A DNA stretch of 55,749 bases, from the NCBI GenBank assembly GCA_027579435.1, contig JANBPK010001082.1:1-55749 (forward strand). Direction: 5' to 3'. Shown in pieces: positions 1 to 10,536 of this stretch. The translations under genes were made by a program, and so were the position numbers. Every line of letters starts with the position of its first letter. The first letter of the stretch is position 1. Below the pieces are notes generated by a model. That model searched no databases. It was given only the letters and a program-made list of their open reading frames with translations, and was not told the origin of the DNA. Source of the DNA: Candolleomyces eurysporus. Lineage: Eukaryota; Basidiomycota; Agaricomycetes; Agaricales; Psathyrellaceae.

Positions 1-348
1 CCCCCAGGAGGCGGAGGCGGAGGCGCGCCATCCGCTCTCGCAGCTATGCCCGCGGCTCAACCTGGCCGTGGCAATCTCCTTGCCGAAATCCAAGGGAAAG
101 GTGTCCATGTTTTGCGGAAAACCGATCCGAATGCACCTACCCCTGGTGGACGCAAGGATACCAATGATTCCTCAAGCGGCGTGGCTGCTGCTGCCGTTGG
201 AGGAGCGGCTGCGGGGGCTGCGGCAGGCGCTGCTCTTGGTGGTGGAGGTGATTTGGCTGGAGCGTTGGCTGCTGCCCTGTTGGAGAGGAATAAGAGGCTG
301 GGTGATAGTGATGATGATGAAGAAGAGGATGACTCTGATTGGGATTAG
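1..348 (+). CDS. WASP/Las17-like actin nucleation promoter, C-terminal end (partial)
   Basis: Open from base 1, so only the last 115 residues are present. The visible part starts in a Pro/Gly-rich stretch. It continues with a WH2 actin-monomer-binding motif (GRGNLLAEIQGKGVHVLRK), an Ala/Gly linker and a short helix (LAGALAAALLERNKRLG). It ends in an acidic tail, DSDDDEEEDDSDWD, with the near-terminal Trp typical of Arp2/3-binding A regions. This order (polyPro, WH2, C, A) is the VCA module of WASP and yeast Las17, which recruits actin monomers and activates the Arp2/3 complex at endocytic sites. The WH1 domain would lie left of the window. Another WH2 protein such as verprolin is less likely because of the acidic Trp tail. 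Confidence 0.85.
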   Translation, partial: PPGGGGGGAPSALAAMPAAQPGRGNLLAEIQGKGVHVLRKTDPNAPTPGGRKDTNDSSSGVAAAAVGGAAAGAAAGAALGGGGDLAGALAAALLERNKRLGDSDDDEEEDDSDWD

Positions 349-856
349 TGCTGATGGATTGAAGATTGGCGCGTTCATGGACTTGGCAAATTTTATGCTT
401 TGGTAATTCTGTGTGTTGCTCGCAAGGACTCTCTTTTTTCTTCTTATCCTTGTATCTTCGCAATATCAACCTCTACACGTTCTACGATATGATCGCAATA
501 TAGNTTTTTGCTTTTCTTTCAAATATTGGTTGGTATATCGAACACTTTTAATCTCTCCATTGAATGTATCTACTTTCCATTCTCCTTCCTTCTGTTTCGA
601 ATGGCCGAGCCATTGAGAGACAATAGTGGGACAAACCTACCCAGTAGTCATTGTCGCCAGTTACGTCAATATATTAGGTGCAGTCTAATTCGACCTCTAC
701 AGCACCACCTGCGTTCTCTGACATGTTCTCTCTACAGTTCGTTCTTCGTGCCTCTGCTCTGACTGTCCCTTGGATCCTCTGGGGGCAGTCCTGTGCCAGC
801 TTGCTCGTGCTCGCTTCGACCCCTTTGGGCACTTGGTCACTGTGCCCAAGGCAGCT
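349..856. other. Intergenic, no gene seen
   Basis: This is about 500 bases between the WASP stop codon and the conserved NACHT-family promoter block. It probably holds the WASP 3' UTR. Its short open frames look unlike proteins. Confidence 0.5.
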
Positions 857-913
857 TGGGCGTCTAAATAGGCGCATTCCGCAGAAGGGATTCTGAAGGA
901 CCGTGCGTGGGTA
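857..913 (+). promoter_or_regulatory. NACHT-family promoter block, upstream of the decayed copy
   Basis: The block holds GGGCGTCTAAATAGGCGC, a TATA-like core, and then GGACCGTGCGTGGGTA. It begins about 140 bases before the ATG of the NACHT pseudogene. The same two elements, in the same order and spacing, precede the NACHT genes at 47.2 kb and 51.8 kb on the other strand. The second element also precedes the one at 54.7 kb. This shows that the left-end copy was duplicated with its promoter. Confidence 0.6.
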
Positions 914-999
914 TATGCGCCCCATGGGGGACTCAACACCAATCTCTTAGTAACGTCTTTCTAACCTTGCGCCTAACCCCTATCGCTACGTCACGAAGA

Positions 1000-2185
1000 T
1001 GACCTCGAGACCCAGAAAACTCGGNGNCAGCTCCATGNTTCGATGCCCGNTCTCATCCTCCNGTTCCAGCCATGGTGGAGAGGAGCCTATCGCGCAAGAC
1101 CTACCAGCNTTGGCGCCCTNTGGCGCCAGACGATTNAAGCGGGCTCGCACCGTCTTCTGAAGAGGTATCTNAAGGAGTTCAAATTCACGGAGGTACCACC
1201 GGCNATCCACAGTCCGGTGGGCATCTTCAACGAACAAGTGGCCAATGANTTTGTTTTTGCAGACCGGGNAAATGNTCACATAGAGTCGTTNCAGCGTGTG
1301 CATCATGTCCGAGATGGTCGGAATGAATCGATAAATGGTATGGACGTTCAACGTTGGATTAGATCTTCCGCNTCTGCTAACGTGTNGCGTCATGGTAATC
1401 GAGAAAGTTGAGCTGCTGCTGACAAANGTAGCTTCAAATACTTCCTACCACTCATTAGCTAGATTCGACCCTCTCGAAATGGGGCGAAAATACTCGCGTC
1501 GAAGNGATCAGCGAAATCATGGNGNTCAAGGATCGCGACGCTTGCTCTGCATGACAGGCGCTGCTGGAGCGGCAAGTCAGCATTAAAGCAGACGAAAGCT
1601 GAACGTTGCGCCGACTAAGGAACTNTAAGCTCAACGNTTTTNTTNTTCTCACAAGACCCNATTCGGAANCAACCTTNAGCGAATAGTGCAAGTGCTTTCT
1701 CGAGATGTGTNTTNGANCGACTCGCCGCCTGAGGCAATATGCATACTTANTCTACATATACAGGCAGCATTTGCGCTGCCTCAGGCTGGACTTCCGTTTT
1801 CAATAGTCAANCTCCAGGCCACGAACTTAGTGGTCCACAGATTTTTAGCTTAGCCCGGAACAATAGATGGAGAAGGCTTGATTAAGTGGTGGCACGTCCC
1901 AGCNTCGAGTCCCTGGAGATGATATCTGTTNTCATGCGTCGTTNGAGGGTAGATCTCATATCTTTTGAGTAAGATATGCANATGNAGTAGTTCGCTGACT
2001 ACGTATNNCNTTCNCTNNTCACTTCTNATGTAGGACGGACTCGGAGAGCCCGGATAGGCAGGTGGCTTGAAACCTTACTCTGACAAATGGGTACNNNTGA
2101 GATCATCNATCNNNAGCAGAAACNGCGGTTCTCATGNAAGCAAGAGGAAGAGGAGCAGGTGTCAAATACCTCCCNCTATTAACTG
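1000..2185 (+). pseudogene. Decayed NACHT NTPase (fifth family copy)
   Basis: Opposite in strand to the four copies at 45-55 kb but recognisably the same gene. It opens with MTSRPRKLG, matching the family start M-x-SKPKK(P/T)G. A PIAQDL-like segment follows near 1090. An RFDP segment lies near 1465, and LLCMTGAAG followed by a shifted KSAL (the P-loop) lies at 1543-1590. The family C-terminal exon, which reads ELREPGLAGAL in the intact copy at 52.6 kb, is recognisable at nucleotide level near 2035-2100. The NACHT core, the sensor region and most of the C-terminal half are missing, and the frame breaks repeatedly. N density is very high, perhaps because reads from family members were collapsed in assembly. 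Confidence 0.7.
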
Positions 2186-2681
2186 TTATGATCTCATCTT
2201 CNGAATGCGCNTNNTNNCNTTNNNNGGAGTATCCCATCTTCTNTGGAGTGTGCTTCAACGATAGTCTCCATGGNTGAACTTGCTCGGAGCTTGTGCCAGG
2301 CATGCNCAGTTCTTCCATTTTTGTGTAATCGTTATGTTGGTGTCTGCGTCTGAAAGTCAGTTCCTCCGAACCATGTNGTTCGAAATCCAAAGCCCCTCGA
2401 ATAGATCTAGCTAAACGTGAGAGAGGGTCCAAACAAGAGCAAGTGAACCGAGATGGTCAATGCCGTACGTGTAGACAAGATGACAAGAGTGACGANAGAT
2501 GATGGAGAAAACGTATGTGAAAGGTTTCTCCGAGAAGGTAGCATGGGACGAGACAACGAAGACGCTTCAAAGAAATCCATTCTCGTCGATACAGGCATGT
2601 CTTTGACAGTTACACAACTTTAAAACATTCTGCTAAGAATTACCAGAAGTACACGAACCATGNCTTACGAGGAGCACTTGT
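2186..2681. other. N-rich intergenic sequence
   Basis: No gene is supported here. The region lies between the decayed NACHT C-terminal exon and the 3' end of the hydantoinase B gene. Open frames are short and interrupted by N. Confidence 0.4.
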
Positions 2682-5015
2682 TCAAAATGCAGCCTGAGCA
2701 GCTGCTCTCTCCGCAATAGACCCTCTCGGCTCCCATGCGGCGACATGTTCTCGGTCTCCTTTCTTCGTACCCTCAGGAGCTCCCCACGCCCCTCCACCTG
2801 GGGTCTCAATCCGCAATCTATCGCCNTTTCCCATCCAAATAGTAGCTTTACCTCCAATGTTGATATCTCGTTCAAGNATATCCTTGTTCTCAGGATCGAG
2901 GTCCCCGTCTTCTTCGCGGCACTGCTTAATCCAGGTATTACGTCCGAGTCCACCTGGTCCTCCACCTTCCATGCCATAGGGCTGCCTAGTTCGTCTCTAA
3001 GGTTCATTCAAGACGAATAAGTCAGCGAATTGGAAAGGTCTAGATAAGCTATCTCATACCTCAGATAACATAGAGACTTGCATGGGTTCGAGGAATTCGA
3101 TTTCACGGACTACCCCTTCCCCACCGTGCCACTTTCCAACGCCACCTGATCCCTCGCGTAGTCCAAACCGGTGGATCATGACAGGGTAACGACGTTCCAG
3201 GATTTCGACATCGCCAATTCGAGTATTGGTGATGTGGGTGTGGACACCGTCTGTGCCATGCCATCCAGACCCGGCACCAGATCCACCCGCAATGGTCTAC
3301 CGTGTGCGAATTAGTGGAGGGAGAACGTTAGGCGGGGATACTACGTACCTCGTAATAGCCCCACCCCGCAATGTTCTTTCCATCTTTGTCCTTACCCCCA
3401 GCTCCAAAAGTGAGATTGCTATTTTAGAAAGGCTGGGTCAGGGTGATTGTCGGAGAAGATGAGAACAAAGTGGCAAGACGAACTTGGTGCACCCTTGGCT
3501 CGCAGCACAGGCGTGGAATGCTTTCAACACCACATCCACGATACGTTGAGAGGTCAACACGTTCCCTCCGCAGACAGCAGCGGTGCGAGACGGCGACAAT
3601 AACGATTTCTTAGGAATATGGACTGTAAACCGTCAGAGTTGTGATTACGCGGTCAAATGCCACAATTATTACACGCACTTGTTAATGGCACCAGGCAGCC
3701 CGCATTCAACGGGATATCGAGATCCAACATCGCTCGCATGCAGTAAATGACGGCGGAATGAACAACCGAAATCGGTGCGTTGAGATTTCCTCTGACTTCG
3801 AACCCAGTCCCCTCAAAGTCCAGAACTGCAGATCCTTCATCTTCATTGATCTCGACGCTGAGTCGGATCTAGAAAANACAGCGAGGAAGTAGTCCCATTG
3901 AGCAAACGGATTCTCAGTGGCGCAAGTCAGATTATTTGTTTACTTACCGGCGAACCATCGTCTAGGTAGTCGACGGCCGATAGGATGTTGGTTCCCGCAC
4001 GTTTGGCGACGTCCTTAAGCAGGCTGCGGACGGACATTTCGGCGTTTGCTCGGATATGGTACATGTATTCTTGAACCGTCTCAAGGCCGTAGTCATCGAC
4101 GACTGAAGTANGAAGAGGAATGGATTAGCGGGAGAATCGCCATACTGACACGGGATTTAGAATACATACTGGCATGGATCAATTGGATTCCTTTGTGATT
4201 CGCCGCGATTTGCTGGATAGGAAGTCGCTCGTCATCCGAACCGANGGCTCATAAAGAAGACATACAGCTTTCAGATCGCTCTCCACGTCCCGAATGTTCC
4301 GACAACCTGAGCTTCCAGGGTATTGAGCAGGTTTTTCGACCATATGCTCATACAAGCCTTCGGAGTTGAACACTCCACCGTCGACGATTTTGAAACTCTC
4401 GACATTAGCTCCCTCTTCGAAAATGTTGACGGAAGTAGGAGGCATGGACCCCGGTAGAATTCCACCAATATCTGCATGATGTCCCCTGGAAGCCGTGAAG
4501 AAGATGATCTCCTTCGAACCGGTATCAAAAACGGGGGTGATAATAGTAATGTCGGGTAAATGGCTGATTGGAAAGTCTATCAGTCGGATACGGTTCCAAG
4601 GTGAAGAGTTTAACTAGTCACATACGATCCTCCGGCGTGCGGGGAATTCGTCATGAGTACGTCGCCTTCTTTCAAGGTTTCTCCATGTAGTTTCATTTGG
4701 TATTTCACCGCGCTATGTGGGNACACNATCTGACGTCAGAGANATCACTGCGNTGACTTTGGNAAGGACGTACAAGCTCATGGATCCAAGATGGATTGGA
4801 ATNAACGGTGCATTGGCAACAAGGTCACCATCAGGTGCGAACAGAGCGCAAGAGAAGTCCAAACGCTCTTTAATGTTCGTACTGATTGCGGTCTGTTGCA
4901 GGGACCGCCCCATCGCTTCTGCGACGCTCATGAAACGATTTGCGAACAAGGTCAGCAAAATCGGATCAGGGCCTTTCTTNAGCTTCTCNTCGAGGTTTGA
5001 AGTCGCTCCAGACAT
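2682..5015 (-). CDS. Hydantoinase B / 5-oxoprolinase C-terminal-half protein
   Basis: A multi-exon gene coding for the HyuB half of ATP-dependent 5-oxoprolinase, the enzyme that opens 5-oxoproline to glutamate in the glutathione cycle. Diagnostic segments in order are [112 protein letters not shown], and near the end [17 protein letters not shown]. Exons join in frame across short introns to give about 600 residues. The HyuA half (about 700 residues), which normally precedes HyuB in fungal oxoprolinases, is absent, and a divergent gene starts only 450 bases upstream. I took the first ATG before the conserved block. Sequence just upstream (YKG-NILDVDNSQN) might still be coding, so the true start is uncertain. 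Either a stand-alone HyuB or a truncated oxoprolinase. Confidence 0.8.
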
Positions 5016-5467
5016 GGTGGAGAGGTTCTGGGAGTTATCTACGTCCAAGATATTGTNGCCTTTATATTGTGACGCTTCCGCGACCGTTCCGAAAGATTCG
5101 GAATACTTGGGAAAGATAATGAATAGGAGTAGCGTTCCTGAAGCCTCTTGAGACCCTCAGCCAATTTCTGTTGGATTCAGCATGGTAATTCACCTGGANA
5201 NTCCACTCTGAGGCGTATTGCTNTGCCTCGATGATGGTCAAGACGCTAAAGAAGAGCAACGACGCCGACTGGGAGTGAGCCCCGCCGGGCCGAGCTTTGT
5301 CAAACTGGGCCGGAGACATTGGTCAGCAGGTTNTGNNGCCAATGCACGCGACGCGTCCAGGTCAAGTTTGGTCTTCACCTCTACCGCGTTCTGCCCTTGA
5401 AACCTCTGTAACGTCTGGGACAACGAAGCGAGACTATCAAGGCTCGAAGAAGAGCANGACGCTCATT
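5016..5467. other. Divergent intergenic region, HyuB-like (-) and UBR7-like (+)
   Basis: About 450 bases with several N. It should carry both promoters. A minus-strand open stretch at 5062-5319 continues some way upstream of the HyuB start but does not match the HyuA domain. No clear TATA box was seen. Confidence 0.4.
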
Positions 5468-7045
5468 ATGGCAGAGTCAACCCTGGCTGAATATNTGGAG
5501 TCGCAAGAGGAACTCGTTCGTGAAGCAGCACTTGCGCTACCTCACCAATTCTCGCAATGTACCTATNCACGGGGCCATATCAGGTTCCTACACCAGATTA
5601 TTGAACCAATTATTGATCTNATTGTTNCGAAGACAGGCTATCTACTTATGCCTTACGTGCCCTGAACCTCGGGGTATCTGCTCAGCGTGTTCGATCGCGT
5701 GTCATACAGATCACGAACAAATTGAACTGTAAGGCCTCTCAAGCTCGTAATTCTCGGAATATGTCCTAATAATCTGCTTTCCTTAGCTTTCCGAAGCGAG
5801 AATTTCGCTGCGATTGCCCAACGGCAGCCATTACCCACGCTTGCACGCTCGACAAAGTCAAGCATCCGGAGAATGTGTTAAACCATTATTGTCAGAATTT
5901 CCAGGGTGTCTTTTGCAGATGCGGTAGGCCGTACGATGCAAAGACGGAGCGCGAATCAATGATACAGTGCCTATCTTGCGAGGTTTGTGAGCAGTTTTTC
6001 TGATGGATGTTTCTAACCTCAGAGGNGTAGGATTGGTTTCATGAATCGTGTTGTAATCTCAGAGAGAGGCCTAGCTCGAGAGAGCCTACCCCCGAACCAG
6101 AACCACCAGTGGAGATNTCGGAAAACCAGGATGCCGCGTCNGAATCTTCGACATCTAGCCTTCCTCCTGCCCTGGTAACCGCAGAAGACTACGACAGTTT
6201 CGTTTGCGGAAATTGTGTCTCAAAAATCCCGATCCTAAAGAAATATGCTGGGGCTCCCGGCTCCATCATGGTCGTGCGAGATAACAAGGAAGATAAATGG
6301 AGACGTATTGGGGATNTGCTCTCAGAATCNCAAGATAACGTCATTGTCGATGAGCCGCTGAACGCAGGATCTAAACGCCGTTTGGCTTCGTCAGAAACTG
6401 ATGTTCCAGAAGCCAAGAGAGCGCGAGGATCCTCTAATCCATTGACGAGATGTTTGGCCCCTCCCGGCCATCCTCTAGCTCTGAGAATCTTGGAACAGGA
6501 TTTAGTACCTAGCTCCGATTGTGAGCTGGGTACAGGGGACGTATTCTTGACGGAAGGGTTCAGACAGCGATGGTGCAATTGTGACGAGGTAAATATTCTT
6601 CTCAAAAGAGGTGCTCTGCCGCGCTAATATCAACCGTTGTACAGTGCAAACTCTCGTTGGAGGAACATCGGTACCTTCTGGAAGAAGAGGAAACGTACGA
6701 ACCGCCTGATGACCCTGATTCAGGTATATCTCATGCGTGCAATTGTAACCGCAGCCCCAAATCTTACCCATATTTTTCCTAGGTTTATCTTTGGAAGAGC
6801 TGGGCATGAGAGAACTAGAACGGCTTCCTCGTGATAGAGCCATTGACGGGATTCATGCTTTCAATGCGATGAGGTTCGTCACCCTCTTTCCGGCTTATAC
6901 ACCAATCTAAGCAGCTGCGAAATATAGGGACGGACTGAAGTCATTCTTACAACCTTTCGCACAAGAAGGAAAGGTTGTAAATGAGGCTGATGTCAAGGAT
7001 TTCTTCGCTTCTTTCAACGAAGCAAGGAAGAAAGGTCTTACCTGA
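5468..7045 (+). CDS. UBR7-like E3 ubiquitin ligase (UBR box plus PHD-like finger)
   Basis: Starts MAESTLAEY at 5468. Exon 1 reads REAALALPHQFSQCTY, the conserved lead-in of UBR7/Mlo2 proteins. A UBR-type zinc region follows (LCLTCPEPRGICSACSIACH, HTDHEQIELFPKRNFRCDCP), then a PHD-like finger (FCRCGRPYDAK, CLSCEDWFHESCCNL) split by an intron near 6030. The middle (MEXSENQDAA to RARGSSN) is low-complexity, with a KRRL basic patch. A conserved C-terminal part (DVFLTEGFRQRWCNCDEC) and a helical tail complete it. UBR7 proteins recognise N-degrons through the UBR box, and their PHD finger has been linked to histone H2B ubiquitination in animals. That role is not shown here. Frame is kept across the introns, and N positions do not break it. 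Confidence 0.88.
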
Positions 7046-8682
7046 ACGCCTCTCAAACTTCCACGAGCCATTGCCTTTCCAAGGGCGCTGGCCAAGTCCC
7101 AAGGATCTCCACACGAACGCAGAAGATTATGCGACACTTCCCGTCAGATAAAACTCGGAACATCTANNNGTATGTATATTGTGCGGGCCTTCATTTTNTT
7201 GTAATTTCTCCGTGAACTGGTTTCCTTTGATTAGGTTACTTGAGTTTGCTTCTCAGAGGTGTTACCGACTTCGGTATCCCCATTTCTAGACACTCACTGC
7301 TTCCGTCGGAGCCTTTGGATTTACCAGAGATATCACAATGAATGCATCCCCTATATCACATCGAGTTTTCGCATGTCAAAAAGTGTGTCAATGTGCTACT
7401 AGGTTCTGCCACTTGCCAGCACAAACGTCTCTTTGGAAGGAAGCAAGAAGGAACCGCATGTGGATTATCGGCTTAAGGACGCTTATGGCCTGGAAAGTCA
7501 AATCGTTCAGATAGACCAGCAACGGGCCCAGATGTTGGATGACTCAGGGCGGAGTTCGTGAGTCTTCCTTCCACTTCGATACTTAGCGGTTAAAGACCCC
7601 TGTAACTAACAGCGAACAAGATCCGCACGCAGGCTGGGNATAATGCGAACCAANCCTGAGAGAAAGTCATGGCGTGACGTGCTTCGTCTTGACGAAATTT
7701 ATTGACTTATTGGCTCCCTGCCAATGTGTCCGGTGTGTCGGTAGACGTCTAGTCGTGAGTTCCAGGGGGAAAATCTTTACGTTAACNTTGCGCCCCTAAA
7801 CCCGAACACCGAGAACACGTCGATATCGACGAACACGAACGAACGTTACCCGACGGGCTTACTATGACGACGCTCGGTAAATCCTATGTTCGCCGTCAAT
7901 TAAGGAAGGTACTGTGGGCGACATGAAGTTCNTCGACCCTGGGCCTGGTGGAGGGCTGCATTCCTCTGCACTCTTTCGAATTGTATAGANCAGGTTAAGG
8001 TATGGGCTCCGCTCCGAATNGAGCAAGCAAGCCACTCCAACCTCAAGCAAGGTGGGCCTCACNTCTGGCAGGCCTATTCTATAGGGATCGGTCGCGTCGG
8101 CCTCTCCTTAACAAGGGTTAAAAACGCCGTGAGGTGAGGCGAGACCCCAAGCAGGAAGGAGCATTCAGAAGACAGGCGATGCATTCGGTAACCTGGAATA
8201 ATAGATCGTGGTGGAGGTATCGCGAGGATCTCCAAGACTCTAACAGATTCGTTCAGCTTGTCATCTTGCATTGTAATCGATGGCCCGGNGAACCGTGCAT
8301 AGAATGGGCGGATGGGTTTCTGATGANGCGGAGNATACCTNGACCTTCTCCCTATTGCCTACCCTGCCGCGTTCAGCGTCCCGCTCGCGAATCTCAGAGG
8401 NTTGGAACAAACGGNACGCCCAGTTNCTTCGCGAGCCTGGCNCTCTGCGTCGAACTTGACCGGACTTGCTCTGACCACGATATTAGCGGGAGCGGGAGAA
8501 GACGGTTTATGTGAGCACTCGNATTCGTTGAGAGAATGTCTATGAATATACAATCGAATTGGTANCCTTAATNTTACAATTCGTAGAGTCTATGGATTTG
8601 TCACTGCTAACCTGATCATAAAAAGTGGTCGTAAAAATACAAAAATTGTTACAAGGGGTCCNAGGGAGGAGAAAATCACTTC
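7046..8682. other. 1.6 kb gap, mostly featureless
   Basis: Apart from the possible exons listed separately at 7291-7561, I see no gene. The stretch 7600-8600 is rich in N and short frames. It lies downstream of both flanking genes, so it holds their 3' UTRs and probably degraded DNA. Confidence 0.4.
7291..7561 (+). CDS. Possible exons of a small unknown gene
   Basis: Two stretches look spliced rather than random. One follows an acceptor-like CTAG at about 7290 and reads SVGAFGFTRDITMN. The second follows CTACTAG near 7400 and reads LPASTNVSLEGSKKEPHVDY, then RLKDAYGLESQIVQIDQQRA. It ends in a stop that is also a good donor (GTGAGT). No start exon was found and no family was recognised. It may be a relic or a real gene of about 100 residues. 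Confidence 0.25.
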
Positions 8683-10536
8683 CTACAACATNGCAAGAAC
8701 TTGGGGTCCGTGAGCAAAAGGAGNAGACGCAGCACCCGTATATGACTGCAGGTGAGGTAAGTAAGCCTTCCATGCAACGTCAGAGACAATGGGAGCCGTA
8801 ACGTATTTTTCGATGTTCAGTTCATCGAGGTAGGTTGGCAAATGAGGAAGGAAAGACGTTAACGCCGCATCTTCTTGCAATCTCTGCTGCATCCTGGAGA
8901 TTCTGCGCTCCTCTGAGTACCAGGCGGGGTCCTGGCGAACGACGGCGCATCTGTATACGTCCAGAATAGGTTGAGGAAGCTGCGCTTTCACGGCCGCCGA
9001 ATAGGCAAGAGCGTGGCCGATAGCCTCGATAACAGGCTGTGACTGGGGGAGGATGACGGAATTGAAAGCTTCGCTTCGGTGATCACAGCCCAAGGAACGG
9101 AAAAGCCCCATGTTTTCTTCCAAAAGGGAGTTAGCATGTGCTGCGAGGACGGACTCGGAGGGGTCCGGTAGGGGGAGGTAGTAGCGGCCTTGAACGAGTT
9201 CTGAGAATAGACGGATGCAGAGTGTCAGGATGTCGCCTTCAGCAATGATAACNCCCTTTCCGTCGTTCTAAAATCGAAAATGAATGTGAGAAGGTATGAT
9301 TCAGAAGGCGCTGAANATNAGTAACGTACCTCAATACGAGCCATGTAGTTTTGATCGAACGTCCCTTGGGCTCCGCATCGTTCTGCGACCTCGGAAACAG
9401 ATCTCTGGAAGTGTCTGCAGATTGTGGTTTTAGCGATAACTGAAAGTGCATGTCGAAGACGAGGATCGGCTTGTTGCATGGCTTCTCGTACAATGAGCGG
9501 ATACCAGGTGTCCATCACCATGCTAACTGCAGTGGCATGGGCAACGGCCCACTGTTGTGTTCGGAATGAAAGAATGGGAGTTGGAATGTCGTGCTTTCCG
9601 AGAATACAACGCCACATTGAGTAGCGACCACCGATGAANGCCACTGCCTTGGTTGCAGAGACCCATGGTGCGGGGACGGACAGCGTGCCGAGTTGGATCC
9701 TCCAGATCTCGTCCCACCACGACTCCAGACGTCGCGATGGCGTGGAAAGGTCCAAGTAGTCCGACGCAACTAGGGCGGTATCTGGGAGGAANACGTGGTC
9801 GAATGATGTGATGGAAAAGTCAAGAGGGCAGGTGCCACTCCGGGGTGGCAATCGTGTCGACCGAACGCCTCGGCACATTTCCTTTTCGTCGCATATGGGA
9901 ACAAGGAAGAAACGGCATCCTCTATCTTCGTTGTTCACGATCAGGCGTGCCATTACGAGTGCAATTTTAGGGACCCCGAATAAAGGTGTCGAAGCGGGCA
10001 TAAATCTGTGGAGTATCATTAAGAAGGGAGTGCGCTAAACATTAACTGTGAACTCACTTGGCTGCTTCTTCCCGAGGGGTATGAAGGATGAAGCCGTCGG
10101 GAGTCTTCGTTGCTGTGGTCTCAATGTTGAATGCATCCAGACCGTGACCTCTCTCGGTCAAGAGGTAGATCCCGACAGTGTCAAACCGTAGGAGACGGTC
10201 TACCAAAGGACGAAAGTCGGGCCTCTTTTTGAGATGCCTCGAAAGGGTGCCAATGGTCAACCCTACGTGCGCAGCCAAGATGGTGAACATGGCAATGTCC
10301 GAGGCACAGATTGGGTCCATCATCATAGCCCAATATTTGGGAGAGCAAAACTGCACGTCCCGCGCGGTGAGGCCTTCACACAAGTCAATGATGGAACCAA
10401 TGGAAAGACGAGAGCCCTTACGGTAGGTCTGGCACATTAGCCTTGCTCGACGATAAGAGAGCAAGACGCGTTCGTCTGTCGAGAGGAGCTCGGCATTTTG
10501 TAGGAAGAGTGAATGATTGTACAATTGGTTATCCAT
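8683..10536 (-). CDS. Acyl-CoA oxidase / acyl-CoA dehydrogenase-like protein
   Basis: Three exons. The ATG at 10536 gives MDNQLYNHSLFLQNAELL followed by DERVLLSYRRARLM, like the N-terminal helix region of this fungal family. The exon ends HTPREEAAK and splices over an intron to MPASTPLFGVPKIALVMARL, where family members have the substrate-entry loop. LPPRSGTCPLDFSITSFDHV and FIGGRYSMWR lie in the middle beta domain, and the C-terminal domain is helical. A second intron lies near 9340-9270. The protein ends QVLAML, so no canonical SKL-type peroxisomal signal is visible. The likely reaction is flavin-dependent alpha,beta-oxidation of an acyl-CoA; the substrate is unknown. Reading upstream in frame meets TGA at 10639-10641, so any longer N-terminus would need another intron. 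Confidence 0.78.

Noticed and set aside
5062..5423. HyuA domain upstream of the HyuB-like gene
   Set aside because: Translation in all minus frames lacks the ATPase-like HyuA motifs; only a few residues next to the start are plausible coding sequence.
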